A DNA stretch of 64,000 nt. Origin: Acholoe squamosa (taxonomy: Eukaryota; Annelida; Polychaeta; Phyllodocida; Polynoidae). The stretch spans positions 54,330,166-54,394,165 of the forward strand of contig OX439044.1 in the NCBI GenBank assembly GCA_949317995.1, written 5' to 3'. The position numbers and the translations under genes are program-made. The notes beneath the pieces were generated by a model. The model ran no database searches, was not told the DNA's origin, and saw nothing but the letters and a program-made list of their open reading frames with translations. Below are positions 23,873 to 37,496 of the stretch, piece by piece (the stretch's first letter is position 1; each line of letters opens with the position of its first letter).

Positions 23873-24282
23873 TGTTATTTACAATCAAAATGCCAGAATA
23901 ATTATATTTACAGAGTATATCATGCTTAAGTCAAAGATATTTTGTAAATGATAAAAATACAATTGATACATGTACAAGAGGACACAATTTTTCAGGTAAT
24001 TAAAGATAGAATGATAAGGTCTTTGTAATGGAAGGACAATATATTGTAATGACTTGTTTGGACACAAGACCAGACACAGAGATATAACGTAAGGGAAACT
24101 GTCACCAGTACATTATAACTTCTTTCAAGTACAGTAAATAGTCTTATGGCAGCATAAGGGAATATAACATCAAACGCCCACATCGTTCCTAGAGCTGACT
24201 CTGCTAGGGAGGCTGGTCTTGTCTGCACCAAACTGAGTCTGAGTGTTGACTGAGGGGGCAGCAGTCTCGCAGCACATTATAT

Positions 24283-24501
24283 ACTGTAAATTCTCTCATA
24301 AAAGCCGCGGCTTATACCAGAACCCAAATCAAAATGAGGCTTATAGGATCAGCCCAAAGTGGGGGTGTGGCTTATAGGGGGCTATTTAATCTTATAGAAC
24401 AGTATAAAACCTTCACTTTCCAAGCCTTGGATGAGAGTTATACCTTCTCCCAAAGTCGGGGATTATATGAGGGATCTGACTTATACGAGAGACTTTACGG
24501 T
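24283..24501. mobile_element. MITE with TAAATTCTCTCATAAAAGCC ends
   Basis: The left end ACTGTAAATTCTCTCATAA and the right end (inverted) ACCGTAAAGTCTCTCGTATAA form imperfect inverted repeats around 219 bp containing repeated GGCTTATA words. The ORF across it is not a gene. Confidence 0.75.
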
Positions 24502-24704
24502 ACTAGCCACAGGCCTTCATGGTCTTGGACTGAACCAGCCTGCCCTGCCGAGTCCCATGGCAAACCTAGTGCTTGCCACTACAATATCACTCCTTCACAA
24601 ATTAAGCAGAGGTAAAGTGGAAATGAAGACATGGCTGTGTCTATAAAAATGATTCTTGCCAGCCATATTTCTGAATAGACGTGAAAAAATAAGTTTTTAA
24701 ACCA

Positions 24705-24865
24705 CCATTGGACCAATTGAGCTATTATGATGTTGTACCAATGTCATCAAATTCTGGCACTTAAGTGGTTGGCTAGATGTTAGACCAACATCATAAAAAG
24801 GACATTGGTCCAATATCAGGCCAACGTTGACCAGACGTTGCCAATATGTAATGTCAGGGTGGGGG
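24705..24865. repeat. CCAA/TTGG palindrome-rich repeat
   Basis: Contains ATGTTGTACCAATGT, also found in the 23.7 kb copy, and several CCAAT/ATTGG pairs; probably a diverged member of the same MITE family. Confidence 0.45.
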
Positions 24866-25099
24866 CAAGGATGGGAGGTACTGTAGCTCTCCACTGATAT
24901 TTGAAAAAGACATCTTTAACACTGTAGACTTGATAGTGTCAATGGAGTATTCAAGGTTCATTTATTATTATATGAAATATTTTAAGCCGAATGATCAAGC
25001 TCGCCTATAAAGCTCCCTTATACCAAACCTTTGGATCTGACAGAGCCAGGTATCTCTACCCAGCTCTGCCTCTCCTGGCCAGTGACCTCAGATTCACCT

Positions 25100-25610
25100 C
25101 CGGATCCTGGCTAGGGGTCATGACCTCGACCCCCACTAACCCTAGGTACAGGGTGGGAGTGTGCTCACACCCACCTCCATTCCTAGCCAATCAGGGATCG
25201 AGCTGCTCCTCCAACAGGTGGCCAGCTCGACCCACCTTTAGGCAAGCCCCCTCCCCCCTCCAGGGTGAGATGATGCATGGCACGCCGGGTCTTGCCTATC
25301 CCTAAGCATGACGTCATGCTTCTCCCAAGACTGACGTCATGCTTACCCCGAGCTGCTCCTATATATATGAATACAGGACTAGCTTGGGATTCTCTTATTC
25401 CTTACTTTCCTCTCTCCACACCTAGTCTCTATGACACACAGTGCCCTGGTATAGAGCTAGCTTGATCAGGTGGGCAGCATACACATTGTACATCACCATG
25501 CCAACATGTACCTGCCTAACACTACAATAAATGGGATTCATCAACTGTACTCTCTGGACTCCTGAGTTGCTCATGTTCATGACTTGTAACGGTCCGTCGA
25601 CAATAGAGTC
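25100..25610 (+). promoter_or_regulatory. LTR-like promoter: CCAAT, two CREs, TATA, poly(A) signal
   Basis: In order: AGCCAATCAGG near 25178, TGACGTCATGCTT twice (25309 and 25333), CTATATATATGAATA near 25359, a transcribed-looking leader, then ACAATAAATGG near 25525 and ACTCTCTGGACTCCTGAGTT. This compact order of promoter then polyadenylation signal is typical of an LTR (U3-R-U5), so a solo LTR is likely. The exact ends and target duplication could not be fixed. Confidence 0.45.
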
Positions 25611-26414
25611 TTGCTTCCAGTGGCACAGATTTGTACAATGATTGATATTATTATAGAGTCTAGATGCGAAATGTTACATGACAACCAGGAGATTTGTTCA
25701 CAACAGATGAACTCTTTCCAAGCAGTAATCAGTGGTGACAGCTATTTTCAATATTTTTTTCTGAAACAGGACTGTCCAACTGTACAATTCTCAAAAATTT
25801 ATCAGACCTAAAACTGAACTGTCCAACTACACATTTTTGGTAATTCTTTCAGTTTCAAAGATCTCAAATGGGACTATCCAACTACATGCCCAAAAATCAA
25901 AATGTTTTGATCAACCCAAATTTGATGTGCAGACACCTACCATGGTGATTAGTGTGCATGCAAAATTTTGCTATGTTAGCTGTACCGGTTTTTGAGATAC
26001 AGCATTTCAAAGTTTTGAAGTGCAGAGATTTTCTAAGTCCTGGTGGTATTTCCCAATAGTCCTTGACTGAAAAAGTTAACTTTTCAAAATATCAAAAAAT
26101 TTTGATATTTCTTGTCAGGCAGATATTTAAAAGAAAAGTAAGAAAGTTGCCTGAAAAAGTTAGAAATACCTGATTCCACTATCAGTCAGGCACCCAAAGT
26201 CAACTTTTTCAGCTAGATTCTGCTGACTTGCCTGTAGTGGAATTGGGTTTGTCCTTCAGTCAAAAGTAAGCTGATCAGGCTGACTGAAAAAGCCAACTTT
26301 TGACTGAAAAAGTTAACTTTTTCAGTCAAAAGTCAAAGATAGAGGACAGTTATTTGACTTTTTTATTGACTTTTGGTGCCTGACTGAAACTTTGCCTGAC
26401 GTGGAATAGGCCCT

Positions 26415-27361
26415 ATAGGGGCAGTATCATTAGGGTTGTTGTTTCTTCAATTTCTATAAGAGGAGAGGGACATTTTCATGGTTTCTTCCTTTCAAAGAAA
26501 AAACTATTTGTTTCGAGATTAAGTAAAGTTTATCACTTTTCTAGCAGATGTTTTGATCTTGCATGATACTGTTTAGAGGATGCAAAGTTTGTTGGAAGAA
26601 CGCTGGAAACATTTTGCATGGTAGCGACATTCTGCATGCGACAGCGGCGTGCTTTGGAGCCATAAGGCACTTAACTAAATAGCCTCCATCAAGATTGGTA
26701 ACCAAGGAAAGCAAATTAAAGAAATGTGATTTCTTTTTTCTTCTTTTGGTTTCCTAGTTTGACTAGGGCTGGAAGTATTTACTCATCTTGGTTCTATTTT
26801 GTCCCAATAACATATTAGGTTCCATGCCGGTCAGCAGCTACCAGCTGCATGACTTGGTTACCTCATTTGCCAATACATGTACAGAGGTGTGATTATCGTT
26901 ATTGGTGAGCAGCTAGGGCATACTTAAGTAACTGTTCACAGGACCGAAGGTGTTCTCATGTTACTGGGCTTATGAGACCATTTGTCATGAATCTTCCAGA
27001 AATGGGCTGTTCTTGTTCCCCTTTTGATAAATTCTTCAAACAAAGTTATATATATGTGTCTTTATCATTTATTCTGGTCAGGATGTGATAGAGCTACAAG
27101 TGGTATATGGGTTTTGCCTATCTACGATGCATATTTAGAGAGCTGGGGGGCCTAAAACTGCCCAAAATGAGGGTTTTTCAATAAGAAAAAATAAAAATCT
27201 GTACTGCAAAGTTGCAAAAAATAAAAATTAAAGGTCACTGGGTCCCCTAATTTGTTTTGGTATTTCCCCCATAGCAAATGGAAAATTTTAAGACCATAAA
27301 GGTGTATGTAGCCAAATAATGTTTTATACTGGGGCCAGAAATGTATTTGGGCAGTTTCGCG
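26415..27361. other. Noncoding stretch, nothing recognised
   Basis: AT-rich sequence without domain-bearing ORFs or clear repeats. Confidence 0.4.
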
Positions 27362-27775
27362 TGGCTCCCGTCCGAGACCCTAACATGGCTCCCTTACTCT
27401 ATTTTAAATATAGCAGGGGTATGAGAGAGATATACCATGCAAAGCCTTAACATGTCTATATATGCATACAAAAAAAATTGGGCCTATCTCTAATATCCTA
27501 CCTTGGGTGCTCCAATGATACATTTGGGGTAGTTTTTTTGCGGCACCCGTCAGAGACCCTACGGCTCCCGTCAGAGACCCTACTAGCAGTCCATCTCTCC
27601 ATAATATATATAACATATTTAACTAATGTGTTATATATGATAAATGACCTTGTTACCAAGGTATTTCACACAGTAAGGATCAACCCCATCCTCCACCATT
27701 GGACAGAGCTATGCCAACATCACTTAGTGGCGCTGGCGGCTCCCGTCAGAGACCCGGCACCCGTCAGATACTCTA
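27362..27775 (+). repeat. Clustered 20-bp motif GGCTCCCGTCAGAGACCCTA
   Basis: The motif or near variants occur at about 27364, 27542, 27562, 27738 and 27757, all on the same strand, with irregular spacing of 20 to 180 bp. They are not regular enough for a classic tandem array. Confidence 0.7.
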
Positions 27776-30700
27776 GCAACTTCGCCGCTCTACCCTGGAT
27801 CACGAAACGATATTTAACCTACCCAAATATATGGAGCCTAAGCCCCAACACCTATACTATATGTACCCAAAAACTTTTTAGGCTGGTCCTGATTTGATTT
27901 TGGACACCCCTGCCAGCCTACTTCTGGATGATTCATGACAATTGGTCATGAGTGCTTTACCAGCCACCAAAATTATTGATATGTCTCAAAGTTGCGAATT
28001 CCCCCCTAAATAGCCCAACATGTTATATTTTTGAATTCTAATATTCATTTTAGAAATATTTACAAGCATTTTTCCCATGCCCTTTCCCTTCTCAGTAGTC
28101 AACTTCCGAGAGACCGTGGCCAGTGTTCGATATGCTGACTTTTCCATTACCCATCAATGGTGCGTATCAAGTGCTGACCACAGTCACTAGGACTCCCCCC
28201 TATCGTCTACCCATCTAAGCAGTACCTAAAAGTTTAATGTTGTACAGTATGATCTTTGGGCTAAACGATTTTCCCCAAATTAGTATCTTATGCCGGAGTT
28301 ATATGTAATTATAAGAGATATCCTTCCATTGAGACGATACTGCATGGTGGGAGGTTCCTGGAGGGCGATTCATAAAAACTGACGAATTTTGTAAGCTGCT
28401 ACAATGTCATTTGAGATTCTTGTTTGTATACCCTATTTCAATCAAGAATTTAAAGTCGTTACTCAGGAATTTCTTCAATAGTTAAAGGAATAATTTTACA
28501 TGCAATGCATTATACTCCTTTTCGTCACGGCCGGCTAGGTGTATATACCCATCAACAGCCCTGTGAAATTGATTGAAATTGGTGACTGTCCAATGCTGTA
28601 TTGATATTTGGTAATAGCAAACTAAGATAAATGTAGACTCAGTGTACATGTAATCCTGAAAGGGTAAGTATGTGTATAGGGAGCCAAGCCCCGAGACAAA
28701 CAATGTTTCTCTCGAAAAATGTGTCGTATTATTATCAAGCCAGCCAGTCACCGAATATAAAATATCTTTGTTCAACTGCCAATCTACCAGAAGAAAAAGA
28801 AATTACAATTCATAGAGCCTGCAAGCAATAACACTGTGAATAAAAAAAAAAGCGCTGGCATGTGACTTAACTTGCACTACCTATAAAGATTATATCTTGA
28901 GTAGCCATGGAAAAGGTATGTTTCTTTAGGGGCAATATAGGTGATTTGAAATTTTCTCTACGTCCGACAATAAACATGACTTAACCCGTTAACGTATTCC
29001 TGTGCATTTCTGATATAATCCTAAAATCTATACATCTAAATGTCTTATCGATTTAGGTATAGTACATTCATTGGTCGAGCTGCTGGTTCAGTTTGGATAT
29101 GAGGATGCTATAATTGTGTGAGGCCTGGGCATTTGTAAACGCTAAGTCTAAGATAGGATCAGCGGGCCGTCCATTTTGTGTTCATGATCACAGTATAGTA
29201 GGTAATAAATTCAGATAACATTCTGAAATTATCAATGTAGCTCAACGTATAGAAATGAATCAGATATTGCAGAAAAAAAGAGAGCCATTGTGTTTGTTTC
29301 TAATTGTGAGGTGGTGATTGTGACGGATCATCTCATATAGCCTTTAAATAAATGTAGATGCCTTATTGATAATAGATGATTACGTTGTTTTTTTTTCATT
29401 GCTGAATCTGTATCTTGAAGTTCAATACAGTTATTGAGCTTGCTTTTAAATGTTGTAAACAATGGTGTAGATCTGTTTTGATTGCTCTAGATATGTAATA
29501 AAGTATGAAACTAAGATATCATTTTACAAGGTGTTGGGTGGTCTGTATTTTGTTACAATTCACTTTCCCATTAAACTGCATAATAGCCTGTCAGATATCT
29601 GTATGTGCCAGTGCTTCAATTGAGCTCGCACGTATTGGAGCCCACCAAGGACCCTAACCCATCTGTCAAAACCAGCTGCAAAGTCGGCCATTGAAGGATT
29701 TTATAAGGTCAATCATACCTGCTTGAAACATTTTGATATATGAAAATTGGCAAGGAGGATGAAATGCCAAGCAAAATCGGCTACTCCCATGCAACATAGG
29801 CTATGGAAAAAGAGGTATGTTATATAGCAGTTATAGCTTTTGGTTGCTCTCTGAATTTCTATCCAAAAGGGTTGGCTATGATTCAATGTCTATTCAGGCA
29901 TATTACAACCCTGATTCATAATTTGCAAAGGGTTTGCCCAGACAATGAGTTGACTGAGCTGACCAGTTCTGTAGGTGTAAGGCACAGTTGTCACACAACG
30001 ACGCTTTCCTCGGTGCTGCCTTTTATCTCTCTAATATGCTTGCAAGCTCCGCGGCTCTTTGGTAAGCGGAGGGGGGGGAAGGGCTCAATATATTATTTAT
30101 CATATATGGCCCTTACTATGATAGGACCAATATAAATTATATAGATCCCCTTTGCAGCTGTGGTTGACAAATAGATAAAGCATGTGTGTAACTTATTATG
30201 GAAAACATGGTACTTCACAAAGAGCCTTCACAGATGGCCAACCACACTGTTATTCTGGTCTGATAAGCTGACCTGTTTAGGGCAATTGCAGCCATTTTGG
30301 ATCACATACCCTGTACTCCAGGTAGGACTGATAAAAGCCGTGTCCTTAGGCCAGTATATCCAAGATATGGCTTTGACTGATTAAATATTTTGAAAAGAAA
30401 TCACGAAAATTTCAAAATGAGGATATTTTAATGGATTAAAAAGTATAAAAGATAGCTTATGATGTATTCTATATAGGGCCAAAAAAACATAACGGGTGTT
30501 TCCAGTTACATGACTCAAATATCAAGGGTCGGTAGGTTGGTTATTTTCTCTTTTTTTTTAATTTTTCTTTTCTTTTTGATTTTGTATAGAAATGTATGGG
30601 CAGATCTATCTGATTCTTTGAAATCACGGAAAGAACATTGAAAACATATCAGAAATGTGAAAAAATGCAAAAGATTTGCCTAACAAAGCTGTTAGATATA

Positions 30701-31389
30701 CTTCCAAAGAATGTATCCATGAAAAAATGATGAAAATCTTAAAAAAAATAATACGAAAAGAATTATCAAAAGTTCATGAAAAATAGCTGAAAAAAAATGT
30801 AGGGTCAGCTTTGTTTTGCGAGGGTCTGGTTAAAACACATCACTTGGTGGAATGTTATAATGTTGGGAAAGGCTGGCCCTAAGGTGAAGGTCGGATTGGG
30901 AGGAGTCACATTGACACCCAGGACGCTAAGCCTAAGGGTGGCTTCCTCTGCAATACACCTTGAGGAAACTATAGATATAATTGGCCAGCTAGCATCTATT
31001 ACCAGACAGTTGTACCAGTGGGATACCTAGCTGTTAGATGTCTGTTAGTGAACAAGTAATTAATGGATATGTCATGACGCGTGACTGATATCAAACAATG
31101 ACATGCAATGAGAGGGCGAAGTCACAAGTCATGACATATCCATTAACTACTAATTTTATTAAGAGATTAATCAATAGATAATGAATAGAATATCAATAAA
31201 TTCAATTTGAAAAAAAAAATTCTTCACCTCCCCAGGGGACTCGAAGCCTGCCATAGCCTGCCCTTATCATGAATAACAAACCTAAAGAGCATATCCCAAT
31301 AATGCTAGGTAACACCTGTATTGTTAAGAAATGCCCTCCAGTGGTAATAGTCTATTCCAAGCTACACTATTGCATGCTACAGGGTCCCA
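27776..31389. other. Long noncoding stretch
   Basis: No exon or element was recognised in 3.6 kb. ORFs of 90-110 codons near 28482 (minus) and 29803 (plus) have no domain or splice partners and are treated as chance. Confidence 0.4.
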
Positions 31390-31868
31390 AGGTTGAAAAT
31401 CATAGAAGGTTTGCATATGACGAATTTGGAGGTATTCCAGCCCCTACTCTTCAAATTTTAGTTTCCCCCTCTATTTTCTTGGCTCAAAGTGTCAGGCTGG
31501 GTGAGATCTTTGTGTTACATATGGGTTTTGATGGTCCCATATGAATATTTTGGGCTCCAGGGGGGTAAAATGGGCCCAAAATTGTCTGGGCGAAATTGTG
31601 TCTGGGCGAATGACATTTAGGGGCCTAAGTTACAAGCCATGTTGGGGGCTTCATTTCCTACAGAAACAATCATCATACCTCCATGAAAATCTCAGGTCCA
31701 GACTATTTTGACCTGTAGATTAAGAAAATCACATTATCATTTATGTCAGATGTGTCCTTGCTATCATAAAAGAAGCATACTTATAAGAATTATTTTTCAT
31801 GATTCTGGGTACATGTCTGGGCGAATGACATGTGAGGCCCCATATGCACACTTTCTATGATTTGTGAC
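31390..31868. repeat. Dispersed repeat, copy B
   Basis: The near-identical partner of 12853-13331, same orientation, 18.5 kb away. The close match points to a recently active family. Confidence 0.85.
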
Positions 31869-32966
31869 CCCAAGCTTTCCTGTCTAGATGGTTAATAAAC
31901 TATAAAGGCCGATGGTAAAGGTGAATGAGAACCATGAGTGAAGAAACAAGACCTGAAGACTGGTCAGAGTTCATTTTTACATTTATATTAAGGAGTTTCA
32001 AGCAAAAATTACATTTTTTAATTAAAAAATCAACTCACATGCACCTGTTGCACATGCCAAATGCACCTCCCGGAGTGCCATTTTGGATGGTTTGATCACA
32101 TGACCTCGGCAATAACATCATCATGCAGGATTCTCGCAGGTTATTCAAATGTAAATGATTGGAAGTGCCACTTAGCGATGGGCCCAATTAGGAACAGAAT
32201 GCATCGAAAATAAGAAAAACATTGTATGACAATGTCATGGCTATCTTGCATGGATTAGATGAGTTCGAGCGAGGAGGAGGAAGTGAACTCGAGGGAGGGC
32301 ATGGTATATTAAGAAACCGGAAATTGAGGGTCTTGCCCTGCAGGGATGGTACTTTCCATCTTAATGGTTGGGCACAGAAGTAGGGATAGGCTTTGGAATG
32401 GTTGTGTGAAAAATGTGGCTTATTGCAGTGCTGCATATTGAGGAATACTGCCCATGCATTTTAGATACTAGATTTGATTGAAAATCAATCCTTCATATTT
32501 CGGGATGGGACAGGATATATTAATCTCTATAATCCACATGGAATGGATTGCCCCTGATTACATATGGACGGAGCATACGACACAACCATTGCTACAACAA
32601 TTTTGTCACGAATAGCTGTCGATTTGCACATGAGATTTCCTTCGTTGTTAACAAGCTGGTGGCCTTCTTCCGAATGACAGGTGGTGGTAAGAGGGGGGGG
32701 GGCAAGAGGTGTTTGGGTGATTATTGCGGTTAGACTGCTGCATTCTTCTCATTCCTCACTCTGGTTGCCTGAGCTGTTCATGGAAGGCTCTAGGATCCAA
32801 TGATGCTGAAATATATAACATTCAGGTGATAAACAAAGTTTCCTGCACCTTTCACCTTCGCCTATTACACTGAAAAAACGGCTTGAATGAAATCCCCTAG
32901 GTCTTGGTCACTGACAGCAGGGATTAAAATGAAGGGCCTTGTTTTCTTTCGGTTTTCAAGACATAT
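31869..32966. other. Noncoding stretch, nothing recognised
   Basis: No exon or repeat partner was identified. Confidence 0.4.
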
Positions 32967-33042
32967 CCCAGCTTGCACAACTTGTGCAAATTACGTCGAT
33001 TTACTTATGAAAGACGTCATTTGGATGGGTTGTGCTAGCAGG
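32967..33042. mobile_element. 76-bp MITE, CCCAGCTTGCACAAC ends
   Basis: The left end CCCAGCTTGCACAAC and the right end GTTGTGCTAGCAGG are inverted. The same family lies in opposite orientation at 49013-49111 (shared CATCCAAATGA and GTAAATC). Confidence 0.75.
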
Positions 33043-34084
33043 TATGGGTATAAACATTATTTCGAAGTACCGATTCAACCAATACTTTAGCCCTACATTA
33101 TGAACACAAGAACAAGTCTTTCAAACACACTTTAGTTACCTTTACCACTGTTCAATGGCCTCTCATCAAACACAAGACAAGTTTTGCCACTTACCTATAA
33201 GGGTTGGCAGCAAAGTGAAAAACAATGGGTTTGCCTTCATCAATGGAACAGATGGGACTCAGTTTGAGTTCTATACAAAGGTTTAGAAACAGTGGCACTT
33301 CTTGCTCTATTCTTTTTGATCTAGGCAGTTGGCTAAAATGAGTTCAGATAGGACTCAAACTAAGTCATTTTGGAGAAAGCAACTTAAGAATCACTAATGC
33401 AAATGATGCCATCCAAAGCCCATTACAGAAACAGAATCCATGTATTTCAATTGACTTAAACATATTATAACACACAAATTAATAGGCAGAAGGCCCTGAG
33501 GATAATACCAGTGACAGGTGCACTGGAGTTGGATGTGACCATTGCTTAAGTGTTTCTTAAGTCATCCTTTCCAGCTCTACCAGAAGAGTAAAACTCAAGT
33601 TAAGAAACATAAAACAGTTTTTGCTCCATGTGTAATTCTAGCTTTGCATTAGTGGATATGGATACTGTCATTCATTTTTGTAAACTATAAAACCAGGGCC
33701 CAGTGGTCGTGTATACGGCTGCATATATCCCAGTGCAATCTTCTTCTATACTGCTGCCAAATCCATGTCCTTTTCTGTAGCTGCCAATAGGTCAATCAAT
33801 GCAGTCCTTAAGCTCCTGACTAGAATTCAAATCTGACACAGACCTTATTCACACTTCAATAATGCAATTAGCAGAAGGTTAATGGTCATGCACGTAGGTG
33901 CGTGAGTAGGGATAAGACCTGTGCAATGGATGGGAATGTACTATAAGATGCTGTGTATAAAGATATTGTGGTCCAATTCAGCTTCTACCACGAAGGACAT
34001 GACTGTTGTGAAATGCCAAATGCTAGAGAAAATCAGTTGTGGGCAGTGAGGTCAATAAGTTAGGTTAAGGGCAGTATGACTGAT
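33043..34084. other. Noncoding stretch, nothing recognised
   Basis: No coding exon or element was recognised. Confidence 0.4.
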
Positions 34085-35507
34085 TACAAGTGTAGAGGCA
34101 AGGAGAAAGGGTGCTCCGTGCTAAAGGTCAACTTTAAAATTCAGATCACTAGCTTTTTAGTGATATATTGCAAGAGAAGATACTCCTGTTAGTCTTAGAG
34201 GAATGGCTTGCTAAATATGGGTAGTTATGACAATTTCCTGAATGGCAATAAGCTCTACATCTAATTGGTCATGCCTATTTAGGCCAAACAACATTCTTTT
34301 TACATGCCTTGTTTAGAACCTTTCCACCCAAAATAGAACGTTTTAACAAAAACCATTGAATTCTCCATGAAAAGCTTAATGTGGCATTCCTCCTACAATG
34401 GCCAGTGGTATGGAATTTGAGTTCAAAGATCAGCACATACAATTCCCAATTTCAGTTATAGGCCCTAGGCAATCGCCTCTAGCTCAATACCCACACGCCA
34501 TTATACTATCAATATGTATGTGTGTACACACTTAAGTCTACAATAGGCCTAACCATATCTTAATGTAATGTTTAAGACAGTATGATGTTCCATAGGTTAA
34601 TGCTAGGGCCAAGATAGCATAGTTAAGATTGAATGTAAGAGTGGAATTTTCCACCTAAACTGACATGATATGCTGATGCATCTTACAATAAAGGTACCAG
34701 CTAGATCCTGAGATCTACTATTGACTATTAATTTAGACACTTCAGGTGGTGTTTTTTTTTAACAAGATCAAAGGTTTCTCAAAATGGTACAACTGAACAC
34801 AACCACTATGATCTGGAACTCTCAAAATTAAGGTGGGTTATTGCAGATTATGCATTGCAAATGCCCTGTATGATCAACAGATAATGTAGTATAATTGTAT
34901 AGGGTCTGATAGGGCAGTCATACCAGAGTAGAGCGAAGAATCCCGCTATGATGGAGTGTCGTCGTACCATCTTGAGAAATACTTTCCAGAAGTGTTTTTC
35001 TCAATCAAAGTGATCTTTTTTTCTGTCCCCTCTAGGGGGGTGTTGACTCTTTTTGTTACCTCCAATTCACCAACTCCATCTGTTGTTATCCCTTAGCACA
35101 AGAAGTGTTATTGATTTAAACAGCCAAAGACATAGGACAGTGATTCTTTGAATAAAAGTAAATATTTCATTTAGATGAAAATTGTAATTTGCTTGCAATC
35201 CTTGTTTAATAGCATTATTTTTCTTTTCATGAATTTTCAAACCAGCCAATACATGAGCAAAACAAGAAAGTCACAAGAGTATGAGCTGCATTTTATTTGG
35301 TAGATGAGCAAGACCAAATCGAAGTGTTTCATGAATACTGAGATTAGAATGTATGCATGCTACACGGCGGGAGCTGACATTTGTACAGACTGCTTACTCC
35401 AGACCATTAGTAAATTTATAGGAAATTGAAATCCCTCCCCTCATCATTATACCTGCACTTTACCTACCTCCAGTTGGCTTGCCCTTCAGCATAATAGCAC
35501 AGTTGCA

Positions 35508-36539
35508 TACACTGCAAAAATGGTGTTTAGATTTTAAACATGTTTAGGTCTAAACATGTTTAAAACCTAAACATATAGGTCAGTTAGGTGTCTCATCAAC
35601 TACACATTTAGGAAATGAACACTTTTATTCTAACTACATAAACATTTATGCTAAACATGTTTAGATGTTTAGAGTTGAGACAGTTGAATAATAGGTGTTT
35701 AGATTTAAACATCAATATGTTTAGATACTTGGATGTTGAATCCACACCAGGTAGCAGCACTACCTTTGACTGGACTATCTGCACACAGTTATAATCAATT
35801 GTTGTGACAAATGTCCCTAAATCCCATGTTTATCATGGTTTCATTTCATAGAATGTCATGTGAATAGAAAGGGCAATAGAAAATTGACTAGATTCACCTC
35901 ATGCCACCATCATTACCATAAAATAATCAATAAAATCCATGACTGACACCTATTTGATGTTATTCTGGAATAGATAAGGCAATTTCCTTCCTGCCAAGCT
36001 GTTGTACTTTCTCAAGTCTCTCATTCTGATGCAGTGTGTATTATACGGCACATGGCTATTGGATTATTGACCAATGGGAGGCATCCCTGGCATATACTGC
36101 GGAGTCGGGGGCTGAAGGTGTTAGTCATAGTGCTGTCGGGGTCTAATGGCGGCCCCCAGCTGATAATGGCTATGTGAGCTATATGTACACATATATAACT
36201 ATGGCTGACATCTTTGACAAGTAAATACCTACTGATGTCCCCCCCAGTAAATGAGAAAAAAAAACAAAATATATCTGTTTTTTAATGCATACATGTCTGC
36301 AAACCTTAAATCTCCATCAAACCAATTACACATCTAAACACAAAAATTCATAAACACCTAAACACAAAAATTCATATATCTAAACACAAAAGTTTTAACC
36401 TAAACACCTACATTTCTAAACACTTGAGCTAAGCACATTGTTTTGCTAAACATGTTTAGGATATTAATGTGATTACAAAAACGTTGCAAGAATATGTTTA
36501 GAATTGTGTTTAGGATCTAAACACCATTTTTGCAGTGTA
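35508..36539. mobile_element. 1.03 kb TIR element, TA-flanked
   Basis: The ends are inverted repeats of about 25 bp beginning CACTGCAAAAATGGTGTTTA, flanked by TA on both sides, which suits Tc1/mariner-type targets. Subterminal regions are full of TAAACATGTTTAG palindromes. No transposase. A truncated inverted copy lies at 51585-52293. Confidence 0.85.
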
Positions 36540-36867
36540 GATCCACCATGGGTGGGCATCCCAGTAGGGACTGTCATAAAGAAGCTTAGCAATGATGGCC
36601 TCACGCTGGGCTCATGACTTCATAAAGAGACTTCACACAGGATCAATGACGCTGTTATCCTGCTCTGATCAGCAGGCCTGGTGCGGGTAAATTGCTTCTA
36701 GGGCCATTCTAACCAGCGATAGTTTCTTTCTTTGTAGAAGGTAGCAAAGGGAAAATGCTTTTGGTCTTATGTCTGTGGGGAATGGAAAAATGATTCTCCA
36801 GTATGTGTGTGATGGGGGTCAATGCCAGTAATCTTCATCAGTATCTCCTCCCTTTTATGGTTTTCAT

Positions 36868-36888
36868 ATATATATATATATATATATG
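36868..36888. repeat. Short (TA)n microsatellite
   Basis: About 21 nt of TA within the long-armed element. Confidence 0.85.
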
Positions 36889-37493
36889 TGAGCCAGCAAG
36901 GAGAAATGGGGGTTCCTGCGGGATTTAGTACCTGTTTTAGCAACCAGGGGGCACCACTATGGGCTAGAATAGCAAAAATATGCCTAAAACTATTATAGGG
37001 TACTTTTTTATGGAGAATTCAATGATTTTAGATAAAACGTTCTATTTTGGGTGGAAAGGTTCCAAATTAGGCATGTAAAAAGAACGTTTTTGGGCCTAAA
37101 TAGGCATTTTTGTTGATGTCTGTTGCCATGGAAACATGATTTTCATTCTAAATAGGAAAATCAATTATCCCATTTGAAAGAATCTTTCACTAGGTTTACT
37201 ATGGTGAAAACAGAACGAAAATATCATTTCTAGATCAAAAGTTATAGGCAAAAGAATAAAAATTATGCTAATTTAGCTAATTAGCATAAATTATGCTAAT
37301 TATAGATGTATCTCATGATCAATTAGGCATAGAGCTTATTGCCATTCAGGAAATGGTCACACCTACCTACGTTTAGCAAGCCATTCCTCTAAAACTAACA
37401 GGAGTATCTTCTCTTGCCATATATGACTGAAAAGCCAGTGATCTGAATTTTAAAGTTGACTTTTAGCATGGAGCCCCCTTTCTCCTCGCCTCT

Positions 37494-37496
<3 letters not shown>

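Larger units (their letters stand above)
23253..26414. mobile_element. 3.2 kb non-autonomous DNA transposon with nested insertions
   Basis: The left end (23253-23290, containing ATTCCATGTCAGGCAAAG) and the right end (26377-26414) are inverted repeats of 38 bp with few mismatches, flanked by ATA on both sides. Subterminal zones (23290-23460 and 26050-26380) are full of CTGAAAAAGT/ACTTTTTCAG motifs, likely transposase sites. No transposase ORF was seen. The middle holds other elements at 23692-23872, 24283-24501, 24705-24865 and about 25100-25610. A 3-bp duplication would suit PIF/Harbinger, but ATA is not its usual TWA. Confidence 0.8.

Noticed and set aside
24991..25465. Plus-strand ORFs of 62-104 codons
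   Set aside because: They cover the LTR-like promoter region with CRE, TATA and poly(A) signals; no domain.
27362..27775. CRISPR-like array
   Set aside because: Spacing is irregular, repeats are imperfect and the genome is animal.
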